Shown here: in pieces, positions 1 through 10,442 of the stretch
Layout of the letters: each line of letters begins with the position of its first letter
How positions within the stretch are numbered: the stretch's first letter is position 1
NCBI GenBank assembly: GCA_015143295.1
Contig: CM026551.1
Coordinates: 14,061,827-14,125,826, forward strand
Source of the DNA: Tetracentron sinense
Lineage: Eukaryota > Streptophyta > Magnoliopsida > Trochodendrales > Trochodendraceae
DNA length: 64,000 bases
Reading direction: 5' to 3'
Program-made: the position numbers and the translations under genes
The notes under the pieces: model-generated
Database searches by the model: none
What the model was told of the DNA's origin: nothing
What the model saw: the letters and a program-made list of their open reading frames with translations, nothing else

Positions 1-81
1 ACCCTTAAAAAAAAAAAAAGGAACCCCATTTAAGCAAACCCAAATAAGCAATATAAGAGTAGATAATATCAATATGCTTAC

Positions 82-276
82 GAGATGACTTGCGAGGATA
101 ACCCTAGCTCCATGACCCATCAAATACTTGATCGTGGGAACTGCAGCCCTAACCCTCGTATCATCAGTGATCTTCGAATTTTCATCCAAAGGAACATTCA
201 AATCAACCCTAACAAACACCCTCTTCCCCTTCAAATCAGCCTCCTTCAGATCACCAACACTCCTCTTAGTCGCCAT
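82..276 (-). CDS. PGK: Cytosolic phosphoglycerate kinase, exon 1 (partial gene)
   Basis: Seen: from an ATG at 276 reading leftward, 65 codons begin [20 protein letters not shown] and continue with [14 protein letters not shown] and ILASHL, then a GTAAGC donor directly after the Leu codon at 82. Known: this is the N-terminus of phosphoglycerate kinase, which makes ATP from 1,3-bisphosphoglycerate in glycolysis; the RVDLNVP segment is the family signature and contributes substrate-binding residues. There is no transit peptide before the conserved start, so the cytosolic isoform is inferred. The remaining exons lie left of the window. The 5' UTR and promoter would lie at about 277-500. The family and exon boundary are close to certain; the isoform is less so. 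Confidence 0.93.
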
Positions 277-1560
277 TAAAAGACCTGCAACTCCAAATGG
301 ATTTATTAAGATTTCAAAACATAAACATGGATCGATAATAACCGCACAAGATCATATAGAATTATTAAGAGAACCAGAGATCGATGATCAAACGATTGAA
401 CTTACAGTGGAAAAAACGAGATTGGATTGGGATACGAAATGAAAGATTTTTCTTAATTTCTTGAAGTGATGCAAACAAAGTAAAAGTATAGGCTATAGAG
501 AGAGGCGTGCTAGTTCTACTCTCAACCTTCCCCTACTCTCGGTCAAAAACCAGCACCTGGTTAAGTAAGGACAGGTGTTGGCTTTTGGTAGGTGATGGGA
601 AGTTGCTAAAGTGCACATGTCGATATTTGTTTTTTCCTTTTCTGGTAGGCAGCGTGTTGCGTGATTCGCGTTGCGTTATTCGCATATCCTTTAGGGCCTT
701 AGGGGTGCAACTTGAGTTGGCCCGACCAAACCCTAACCCAACTCGGTTAATGAGCGGGATTGAGCTGAGAATTCAAATTTTGGATTGGGCTTAGGGTGAA
801 ATCTTAGCCAACCTTGATGTAGAGTTGGGCTTGGGTTAAGGCCTTAACTCAACCCTAGCATAACATAAGTTCAGGGCTATCAATGGGTTGGGCTTAGGTC
901 CCGGCTGATCCATCTAGGCACAATCCTAAGTTGTAAGGGTCCGGTCTAAGTTTTCTTTTTTTCTTAATCCTCTCAAGGGAGAGGGGGGTTTGCCAGACCC
1001 CTACCAGTTTATTAATAGAAAAATAATCTTTGGGAGGCAAAAAACCTTACCCCTACAAACTCAAGGCTAAAAGAAACAAAAAATAAAACACTTACATCCT
1101 TACCTTTCTAATACTGATCCCTATACCCAATTTATCCATTTGAAGAATAAATTTGATTTTTCTTCAGATTGAGTTGAAAGAATAGAAGATGACTAATTCC
1201 ATACTATCACACCCTATGTTGGCTAATGTATAGCATTAGCTTCTCTATAACTATGATTGAGAGAACTATCACCTTGAAAGAGCATCTTTATCTTTTTATC
1301 CCAGTACCATGACTTCCAAGACATGGAAACTGACCAATTCTACATATCGACCAATATTTTTTAGTCTGAATCAATGATCACGTTCTGAATATTAAGGTTC
1401 TTGCATATCATCGATCCATCAAGAAGAGCGTGATATCCAACAGTGTAGTTACTACAATGACCATAGTGAGTAGAAACAAGCCGGAAAATCACCTTTATGG
1501 TTTCTAATAATGTCACCACCTCCAACAATACCTGGCCTGATCGAATTCTATCCGAGCACA
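277..1560. other. Intergenic region, PGK 5' flank and repeat-like sequence
   Basis: No coding exon recognised. The first ~220 bases should include the PGK leader and promoter. At about 505-560 there is a segment resembling the end of the small foldback element found at 23293-23463 (shared gctag..ctactctc..ggtcaa words). At 700-940 the sequence is rich in ttgggcttgggtt-type words, a pattern that recurs at 4030-4340 and 22810-23220, suggesting a dispersed repeat family. The rest looks unremarkable. Confidence 0.5.
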
Positions 1561-1599
1561 ATCCTCACTTTTGATTGGCAAGAGGGACATTTGTCATAG

Positions 1600-2445
1600 A
1601 TTTGAGGAATTGGCTTCCAACTAGTAGGGGTAAAGTCACCGAATGAGAATTTGAAATTATAAAAGTTGTTGGAATTAACATAGAAACTTTATCATTTCTT
1701 CGAGAGTTCTTCAAGATCTCAATTTGAACCATTGCATAGTGGAGTGCAAAGGATTTACATTCACCGTCGTCAACATCATCATCAAAATTCAACTTGAGGA
1801 AATATGAAGAGTTTGCTTGTTAGCATTGTTCCGACTTTGAAAAGTTGACAATTTGGGTAACGATGTGTGTGTGTGTGGGGGGGGGGGGGGAATGATCAGT
1901 TAATCGTCGTCATCATCACCACCATCAAAATCAACTAGAGGAAATATAAAGAGTTTGCTTGTTAACATTGTCCTGACATGGAAAAGTTGACAAATTGGGT
2001 AACGATGGGGGGGACAATCAGTTCATCGTCGTTGTCATCATCACCACCACTACTATCAATATCAACTCGATTAAATATAGTGTGCACAAGAGTTTGCTTG
2101 TCGACATTGTTCAAACTTGGAAAAGTTGACAATTGGTTGGGTAGTGATGGGGGAGAATAATTAGTTCCCCTCAAGTCGAGATAAACTATTGCTCCAAGAT
2201 CACCCTAAACTAGAGACTATACAGGTTGGCGGCATGCCCGATTTATGTTTCCAAAACCTTCACTTTGTATATATTGATTGTTGTAATGCTTTGAAGGACC
2301 TTACATGACTTTGTGGTGCTCAGGGCCTCCACGTTATTCATTTAATTGAATGCAAGGAAATTGAAGTAGTATGTGATGGTGTTGTAGTTGTCGATGAAGG
2401 GCTCACTACATTCTCAAGACTCAAAACACATAAAGTTTCATGACA
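1600..2445 (+). pseudogene. NBS-LRR resistance gene relic, leucine-rich repeat part
   Basis: Seen: 2201-2445 reads HPKLETIQVGGMPDLCFQNL followed by HFVYIDCCNALKDLT, a stop where Trp is usual, then LCGAQGLHVIHLIECKEIEV and a tail with FSRLKT. Known: 'L..V.I..C..LKDLTWL..A..L..L.L..C..IEEVI' is the typical C-terminal LRR unit of CC-NBS-LRR (RPS2-like) proteins. Upstream, 1660-1750 gives a weaker LRR-like reading (GINIETLSFLREFFKISI). Between them lie the tandem repeats at 1765-2160. No NB-ARC (P-loop, GLPL) is visible, so only the LRR end remains. It is interrupted by stops and is not functional. Confidence 0.62.
1765..2160. repeat. Three imperfect ~120-140 bp tandem repeats
   Basis: Three units begin with cgtcgt at 1765, 1905 and 2027. 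Each carries a (TCA)n-like stretch, the word gagtttgcttgt, then a ttgaaaagttgacaa-type word and a G-rich run (up to 14 G at about 1877-1890). The block sits inside the NBS-LRR relic and probably grew by local duplication after or during its decay. Confidence 0.75.
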
Positions 2446-2837
2446 TGCGAGGATTGAGGAGCATCTATCATCATACCATCAAGTCTTTTTTAATTCCTTT
2501 CCTGTTTTGAAGTCTCAGGGTCTTTGTAATGGAACAATTAAAGGGATAGGAGAAGCAGATCGAGAATGTTGAATGTCCCTCACTAGTGCTCATTACTGGA
2601 TCAATAGGGACGGATCGTATTTCACCTGTCTTGTCACTTAAAGGGAAAACAACGATGGTAGAAAAATTAAGAGTTAGAAAAAAAATCACATATGGGTACT
2701 GATGAAATTGGCCGAAGGAAAACGGCCCAACTGCAAAGGGGGGAGCCAAAACATGTGAGTGCCTAGTGCGATACGACTTTTTGGCTAAGTCATATCTTGC
2801 TGGGTGTACACTCTAAAGCATAAAGTTAGATGTTTCG
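2446..2837. other. Intergenic, no gene seen
   Basis: Between the LRR relic and the copia remnant. Short chance reading frames exist on the minus strand but show no recognisable motif. Confidence 0.4.
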
Positions 2838-3056
2838 ATAGTTTGGTTTTAAGCTAGACTTGTGGCTGAGGGGTTCACTCAAGAATATGGGCAGGATTAT
2901 GAGAAGACGTTTAGCCCTGTTGCTAAGATGACCACTGTTCGTCTCCGCCATTGTTGCAACAATCCATTGGCCTTCATATAATATAAAAAGACGTCAAAAA
3001 GGCCTTTCTTCACACATATTTATCTTCAAAAGTCTATATGTGGCTACCTCCAAGTT
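2838..3056 (+). mobile_element. Ty1/copia pol remnant (reverse transcriptase N-terminal part)
   Basis: Seen: translation gives [20 protein letters not shown] with [10 protein letters not shown], then DVKKAFLH and VYMWLPP after a short gap. Known: these are hallmark blocks of the copia reverse transcriptase (KARLVAKGF.Q, SPVAKM.TVR, DVKNAFLHG.L.EEVYM). The fragment is short, broken and old, with no LTRs in sight. It abuts the plastid-derived insert that starts about 35 bases downstream. Confidence 0.88.
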
Positions 3057-3089
3057 CCTTCTTTTTATTTTATTTTATTTTTTTAGTAT

Positions 3090-3835
3090 TGTTATTATTC
3101 AAACAAGCATGAAACGTATGCTTGCATATTCATCCATAGGTCAAATCGGATATGTAATTATTGTAATAATTGTTGGAGGCTCAAATGACGAGTATGCAAG
3201 CATGATAACTTATATGTTGTTCAACATCTCTATGAGTCTATGAACTTTTGCTCGCATTGTATCGTTTGGTTTGCATATCAGAAGTGATAATATATTAATA
3301 TTAAGCAAGATTATACATAAAAATATCTTTTTTTTTTTTTGCTCTCTCTTTAGTCCTATGTCTCTTATCCCTAGGAGGTCTTCCTCCACTAGCATGTTTT
3401 TTCAAAAAACTCCATCTATTATGGTGTGGATTCATGGTTTCAATAGGACTCCTTACGAGAGTTGTTTCTATCTACTATTATCTAAATATAATCATGTTAT
3501 TAACGACTGGACAAAACCAATAAACAACCCCTCACGCGCGACATTATAGAAGATATCCTTTAAGATCAAATAATTCCATCAAATCGAGTATGATTGCATG
3601 TGTGAGAACAACTACTATACCAACCAAATCCATGAACCCAATTATTGCAATTGCAAAATACCATTTTTTAGCTTCTAGAATATATTTCTTAGTTCAAGAT
3701 CACTCCTACTATCTGGGAATCAAAAAAGTAGTAGATCGGTTCTTTCCAAAATTGGAATCGGCTATGGTTATGAACATAATCATTAATGTGGTTAATTTCC
3801 GTAATAAATATTTTCTAAAAATTAAAGTTTGATTA
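3090..3835 (+). pseudogene. ndhB: Nuclear plastid DNA insert (NUPT): 3' part of ndhB and downstream spacer
   Basis: Seen: [20 protein letters not shown] at 3103-3162 and [15 protein letters not shown] at 3196-3240, then nucleotide stretches matching the plastid ndhB reading ([10 protein letters not shown] area near 3370, [15 protein letters not shown] area near 3445-3490, [12 protein letters not shown] area near 3550, MNPIIAIA near 3633). The match runs past the ndhB stop into the spacer towards trnL-CAA (to about 3835). Known: NdhB is a membrane subunit of the plastid NDH complex, encoded in the inverted repeat. Compared with plastid ndhB there are internal deletions and many substitutions, including a T-run near 3330. 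This is an aged organelle-to-nucleus transfer and is not expressed as NdhB. Confidence 0.92.
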
Positions 3836-4474
3836 TTTAACATAGAGTGATTAAATCTTAAATATAGTTAATAGGTGTCCAAGAGGACACGTGACGAGCT
3901 TAGGAGCTGCCCAATGAAACGTTCAAGATGCATGCTATCGTCCTCTCAATGAAACACAATTGTACGCGCGCGTCAACTAAAGAGGCTTGCTACTCAACAT
4001 CTGTTAGAGGAATTTCGTTTCCTAGATGGAGACTAGGGGTGCTAATGGGGCCGTGAAGTTGGGGTGGGCTTAGCGTATAAAGTATAAAGTCCGTGGTCTG
4101 TTTTAGTAGTCTTCTAATTGGGCTTAGTCTGACAAACCCGACCTGATTAGGCCCGTTTAGTTTATAGACAAAAAAATACACAAGATTTTTTAGATGGGCT
4201 GGCCGGGCCCAACTTGATGAGGCCAGATTAATAAATGGATTGGCACGGCTTGACCCATTTATTAATCAGGCCTACGTGGGCCAGGCCCGACCCCCCGATA
4301 CCCATACGGAGGCCCGTTAACACCCCCCAAACGGGGGACCCTGTAATGGGTCCCACCCCTATCTACCTCCAAAGTCCAACTGGGACTGGGATAGTTTCTG
4401 GCAGATGCCGTCCAAAAGCATACCTTTCCGCTCGGCTCTCATAAGATAGGTATTCTTTAAGAGTTTCTAAAGTA
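3836..4474. other. Intergenic region and 5' flank of the FtsH-like gene
   Basis: Contains a GC-rich dispersed-repeat-like stretch (4030-4340: gggcttag, ggcccg, gcccgacc words) and a pyrimidine-rich tract just before the next gene's ATG. No coding exon recognised. Confidence 0.4.
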
Positions 4475-7400
4475 ATGGCTCCCACTTTTTTTTCTCCCGT
4501 CCTCACGACTTCACCTCCCTTTCTCTTTGCAACTCGTCTCCCTCCCAACTTCTGTTTACCCCAAACCAAGTCATGTCCTCTATATCCATTTGCAGAGACG
4601 AAACCCTTTAACAGGAATAAGCTAAAAACCAGAGCTTTTAGAGAATGGCAGGAATACGAAGAAGCAGTGAAGGAGAAAGACCTTGCTCGTGCTCTTAGAT
4701 TTTTGAAATCTCTTGAACTTCAATCCTCGGATTCTTTGCCTCCTTCCATTTCTTCAATTCCTTCTTCAGGTTCTGATTTAAGCTTGTTTCGGTCTGAGAG
4801 GGATTGGGAAGTTCTTGATGCTTGTTTGAACGCAGAAGATATGAAGCTTGTGGGTAGTGCCTATGCTTTTCTTAAGGAAAGGGGATTCTTGCCCAATTTC
4901 GGGAAGTGCAGGAACATTGGTAATTTTTCCTTCTTTTTCTCCTCCAATGGTGGATACTGAGATATGGGTGCTCGTGAGATTTTTTACTCTATTTTTGAGG
5001 TGGGTTTTGTTTATTCTTGGTCTATGCATGTTGAGGTTGCGAGCGTGATATATTTGGGATTTTTAGAACACTTTTTGATGATTTGATTTTATAATTGTTT
5101 GCCTGTTCTCAGTTTTTGAAATTCAGAAAATTGGGATGAAATTTTGATGATCTGGCAATTATAGAGTGGCACTGGACTTAATTACTTGGTACTATATGTA
5201 AGAATTGAGATGTTTTGTTTTCGTTGTTCTTACTATTTATCTGTTTATGCTTATTTCAATTGTTTAGAAGTTCCTTTTCTGAGTGCTTTTGACAATTTTT
5301 TTTGTTAAATAGGATGTCGTGCAAGATCTCTGTCATGCATATTTGAGCTTCATACTTTACTGGGTGCAAATTTGAGTCTAATATAAAGATCACAATAGTT
5401 GGATTCTTCCGAGTCTTGGAATGTGTTCTTAATTTGTGTTCATCAGCACCTTCAGAAGTTAATAATATATGTGATTCGGATTAGGACGTGATGACTTAGG
5501 GATTAATGTTAGAATGATCACATAGGATTTCAATGTTTTGGTTCTTATCCATTTGTGCTTGGCTCGAATTTTCTTTTATAATTCCTCGCAATTTGAGAGT
5601 TGTACCAGGATAATTACATGATTTTTGTTCCTTTGATGCTCTTATGCTCTATTGACATCCTTGATCCAAAAGAGACAGTTTCTCCATATTTATAAATGTA
5701 GTAAGGGACCTATTTATCTTCCGAACTGGCCAAAACATTAGCACGATCATAAGCGGGTATATATATTCTTATGGACCAACAGGCATTGGAGCAGTTCTAA
5801 TTGATTTTGTAAAATGAATAACACGTTGTCCTCTAATTTTCCATGGGGATGCTAAATTCTCTTGTTATAGTTATCATGCTTTAATCTTTTTAATGTATTA
5901 TATTTTGTATAACAGATTTGAGTAGTTTTCAGTTAGCATATTTTTTCACCAAAAGATAAGTTAGCCTATGTTGGAAGATTTACTTACAGGTTTATATATT
6001 CTATTCAGACTAGCATGCACTTGTATGTGGCATTTTGATGATGGGCAAATACTTTCATCGAAATGATTATGTCTATAATCACTCTTAAGTCTTCTAAGTC
6101 GATTATTTTGTCATCTAATGAACGTGTTCTTATTTTGCCTCTCATTAAAATACATTACAATGACCAAATTTGTGTAAAAAATAAGCTTTCTTAATTTTAA
6201 TGTACCTTTCTAGCTCATTTTCCCCTTTTATTCATCTTTTGCAGTTTTGGAGGGACCAAGAGATGTTACACCAACTGTTTTGAAGTCTTCAACTGGTTTG
6301 GAAGGTTAAGTTCTTTTGTAGGATTTTTTTTAAACACTAAAGTTTCATGGAATTTACTTGCCTTTTCCCTACAACTAACTATCATGGAGGTATATAGTTA
6401 TTTCTACTTCTGTTCCATGTATGTGCACTGGGCATTCAGGTCAATTTTTATACATAATAATGTTTGCAACTTCATAAGGGCATATAATTTCTTTGATTTT
6501 ACATTAGGAATTCCACTCAAATGTTTCATATGATCTTTTGCAGTGACTAAGCTTTCACCAAAGAAGTGGGGTCTTTCTGGAAGCTCTAGTGTTGTTTTAG
6601 CTGCTTTTTTTGGTGGAGTGTCCTTTCTGCTCTCTCAAGGAATAGATATTAGACCTAACCTGACAGCCATATTGGGCTTAGCCATGCTAGACTCAATTTT
6701 CCTTGGTGGTTGTTGTTTAGCTCAAATCTCAAGTTACTGGCCTCCATATAAGCGCCGAATTCTAGTTCATGAAGCAGGGCATCTTCTTACGGGTAACTCA
6801 CATTTCACTGGAAAACAAGTTTTTGTAGCTTGAGGATATGGAATTGAAAAATGATCATACACTTTGGGAAGTTGGGAATTAGCATAAGTTCCATAAGTGT
6901 GCAAAAAGTATTGAGGTTAAAAAGCTATATATACTTATTTGGCAGTAGTCTTACGATTATTTTTCGAGGGGGATCTTTTCTTTATTTAATTGACCCCTGT
7001 ATTTTTTTGATGGTGTATAAGCACATTCACAGTGCTGTGCTATCTCTATTAGAATATTCGATTTACCCAGTTTACACTCATTCAATAATTGATTCTCTTT
7101 TATTAACTGTGTTTGCAGCCTATCTTATGGGTTGCCCAATCCGTGGGGTGATTTTAGACCCAATCGCTGCAATGCAAATGGGCATCCAAGGGCAGGTAAT
7201 TCTTATCTCCCATGTATTTTGTGGGATGTCCCCTAATTTTCTATTCATAGTTCTTGCAGTATCTCTCGGTATTGTAGATAATTATGCTATGATACTTGTA
7301 TGTATACAAATCTCTCTCTCTCTTTTGGGGGGTGGGGTGGGGTGGACAGGTGGAGGAATCTACGATGCGGTAGCATCTCATCATGGTTGATGTGTCTTAA

Positions 7401-10400
7401 TCTAAGACACTCTTATAGATGGGGAACAGTTTATCCATATGTGACAGGTAGGATGCTTAAATGCCCTAACCCAAATTTCACACCAATATGATTGTTCAAA
7501 CTTCAAACGGCTAATCTAAACTTTTATATGGAGGGTCAATAAATATATGTCCAAATAGCTCACAGAGAAAAATGCTCAATCGAATGGGTAGTTTCATTTG
7601 TACGTTTTTGTTGTCTTTCTCGTGAAATGTAAAAGAAGTGCTGTATCCAATGGATGATCCAGAGTCAGAAGTTTCTACCAATTGGCTTGTAAAGGGATGA
7701 AACCCCTTCATTTATGATGGGTGCCTGCCACATTATTGATGTTTTTCGTTTTCTCTTACAAGAAGCTCCCTATTTTTTTGGACCATTCAAAAAGTCGGAA
7801 GAAGTTAATTCTAGATGTTATGGATGTGCTGTGTGTCCTGGCTCCTGGGTTATTCAGTTAATTCTAGATGTTGAGTGTCATTGAGATACCATTTCTACAT
7901 CAGGGATAGACCTTTTCATCTTCATTTGGGATTTTATAGAATAATTATGTCTGCTAATGTTGCTTTTTCTAAGTATCTCGAGCGAATGGGGTGGGTTTTG
8001 TTAGTTTTTCATGTGGTCAGGACCACCTAAGTATCTCTCATCTCCAGTTTGCGGATGATACTTTAATCTTTTGTGAAGCTTGTCCATCTGAGCTTCTTTA
8101 TATTAGCTGTGTGCTCTGGCGTTTTGAGACAGTCTCGGGTCTTAGGGTAAATTTGGGTAATTGTGAGATTGTCAGGGTTGGTGAGATAACCATCACCAAT
8201 CTTGACTTGCTAGCTTGTTGTCTAGGTTGTAAGTCAGGATCCCTCCCATTTAGTTATCTGGGCCTTCCCCTAGGTGCCTCTTTTAAATCCAAAGCAGTCT
8301 GGAATCGAGTTATCGAAAAATTCTCCTCCAAATTAGCGGGCTAGAAATCGTCCTTCATATCAAAGGGAGGTAGGTAGGTTGACTCTCATCAAAAGCACTC
8401 TTAGGAATCTCCTGACCTACTTCATGTCTACTTTGTCAATACCCAATTCTATAGCCAGGACCTTAGACCGTCTTCAGTGCAATTTTCTTTGGGGCGGGTT
8501 TGGTGAGAAAAAGAAATGTCACCTTATAGCGTGGAAATCCATTTGTGTCCCTCTTTATGATGGGGCCCTCAACCTTACTCCAACTAGTCAAATCAATAAG
8601 GCTCTCTTGGGGAAATGGGTTTGGCGATTTGGTGTCGAGCGTGAGAGTTTATGGCGGAGGGTCATTGTTGCAAAATATGGAGAACTCTCTTATTGGAAAC
8701 CAAAGGCGGTTCGAGGCTTACATGATGTTGGTCTTTGGAAATGTATCATGAGTGTGGCAAAGTTACTTGATCCTCACGTTAGGTTTGAGGTCGGGAATGA
8801 GTATGAAACTCTCTTTTGGAAAGATTTATGGTGTGGCCCGTCGAGACTTCAGGATGACTTCGGGAGCATCTTCCTCCTTGCCCTTAACAAGGATGCTTTA
8901 GTTTCTCACTGTGTAGAGAAGGGTGGGGCATGAGTCTGTGTGGTGCCCCCCTCCTGTGTCGCAATCTGAATGATTGGGAAGTGGACGTCTTCCAACTCCT
9001 CTTGAGGAGATTAAGTTCCTCATCTGTTGTCCCTCAGCTTAGAGATTGTAGGTTATGGTGTAAGAGCAACAAAGATCGGTTTTCAGTGAGATCCTTATTA
9101 CAGACCCTTGGCCGAATACCAGTGCACTCCTTTTCCCATAAGGCTGTTTGGTTCTCAGGAGTTCCATCAAAGGTATCTTTCTTCCTCTGGGCTGCAACAT
9201 TGAATAAGATTCTTACCATTGATCATCTGAAGAGTAGAGGGTGGAATTTGGCAAATCGTTGTTATTTGTGCCTGACCGCGGACGAGACGGTTGATCACTT
9301 GACCTTGCACTGTCCGGTTGTCTTTGAGATTTGGGCATTTTTCCTCACTAGGTTAGGTGTGAAGTGGGTATTCCCTTTCTCCTTGTTGAACTTCTTATCA
9401 GGTTGGAAATTGATGACAATAGTGGGGGCTAAGGAAGCAATTTGGTCTAGACTACCTGGAGTTATCTCATGGGGGGTGTGGAAGGAACGAAATTGTCGCG
9501 CGTTTGACAATTCCTCCTCTCCCAATTCTCTCATACTGGCCCGTATTCGGCGCATGATTATGGATTGGTCGTCTATCACTCCGGTGGGAGATGAAGTGGG
9601 GGCTATTTTGGTGTAAGGAGCCATGTTTTGTGGGCCATTGGCTATGGCTTTCTCTGTTTTCCCTTTACATGTTGTTTTCGTTTTTGTTTGCTTTGCTTTC
9701 CTTGGTTCGCTCATGGTGAACTTTGTTTGCTCGTTCCTTTATATATATTTAATGTCTTGATTACTGATCAAAAAAAAAAATGTTGCTATTTCTAACAATT
9801 TTGTTATCCATTAGGCTCTCACGGCCAGACCCTACTTATACCCAAGTTCACTCTGATATGTAATTATTGTTGTTAGGGTTACAACATAAGTGTGACTTCA
9901 ATACTTTTCCTACAGGCAGGAACTCAGTTTTGGGATGAGAAACTGGAAAACGATCTTGCTGAAGGCCGAGTCAGTAGTACTGCTTTTGACAGGTGGGTAC
10001 GACCCAAAATAGGTAGCATCTTCTGCACTTTGTCGAGTGATAATTGATTCTCGGTACGATGAAACATGTCCAGGTACTGTATGGTACTTTTTGCCGGAAT
10101 TGCAGCTGAAGCTCTGGTTTATGGAGAGGCAGAGGGTGGAGAAAATGACGAGAATCTATTCAGGAGCATCTCTGTTCTTCTGCAACCCCCATTATCTGTT
10201 GCACAGGTCTCTGAGTTTCTACTTGATGGGTTTCTATTAATACTAACAAGCAGATACTAAACTTTGGTATTTTCTTTATTTTATAGATGTCAAATCAGGC
10301 GAGGTGGTCAGTTCTACAATCATACAATCTCCTCAAATGGCATAAAAATGCTCATCAAGCTGCTGTTAAAGCTCTAGAAAGTGGTGGCAGTCTTAGTGTT

Positions 10401-10442
10401 GTCATCAGGAGGATCGAAGAAGCAATGCCTTCTAATAGATGA
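4475..10442 (+). CDS. Plastid FtsH-like M41 metalloprotease-family protein (AT5G27290/VIR3 type), 7 exons
   Basis: Exons 4475-4919, 6245-6304, 6544-6792, 7119-7195, 9916-9992, 10074-10206 and 10287-10442 join in phase to 398 codons, all with GT/AG borders. The N-terminus is Ser/Thr/Pro-rich, like a plastid transit peptide. Two hydrophobic segments (about residues 185-201 and 208-229) precede a conserved zinc-site motif HEAGH (244-248). Later blocks AYLMGCPIRGVILDP, AGTQFWDEK and FAGIAAEALVYGEAEGGEND match the Arabidopsis AT5G27290 and VIR3 proteins, which carry the M41 region without the AAA ATPase. A role in plastid membrane protein quality or biogenesis is inferred from the family; peptidase activity is not proven. 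Intron 4 (7196-9915) contains a LINE. Exons 5-7 are repeated downstream as decayed copies, so this reading is the complete one. Confidence 0.9.
7973..9780 (+). mobile_element. 5'-truncated L1-type LINE in intron 4 (unit A)
   Basis: Seen: starts inside the reverse transcriptase (SHLQFADDTLIFCEA), continues through SYLGLPLGASFKSK, LIKSTLRNLL, NFLWGG and the zf-RVT zinc-binding region (VSFFLWAATLNKIL, RCYLCL, ETVDHLTLHCP) and ends in an A11 tract. It is flanked by a 17-bp target duplication aatgttgctWtttctaa (7956-7972 and 9779-9795, one mismatch). Broken: a TAG at about 8343 (WKS expected), a 4-base 'gtag' duplication near 8375, and a frame change near 8930. The TAG is also present in the unit B copy, so the LINE was already dead before the segment was duplicated. 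Confidence 0.93.

Noticed and set aside
85-442. Plus-strand open frames near the left edge
   Set aside because: They lie opposite the phosphoglycerate kinase exon and its leader on the minus strand; no family motif on the plus strand.
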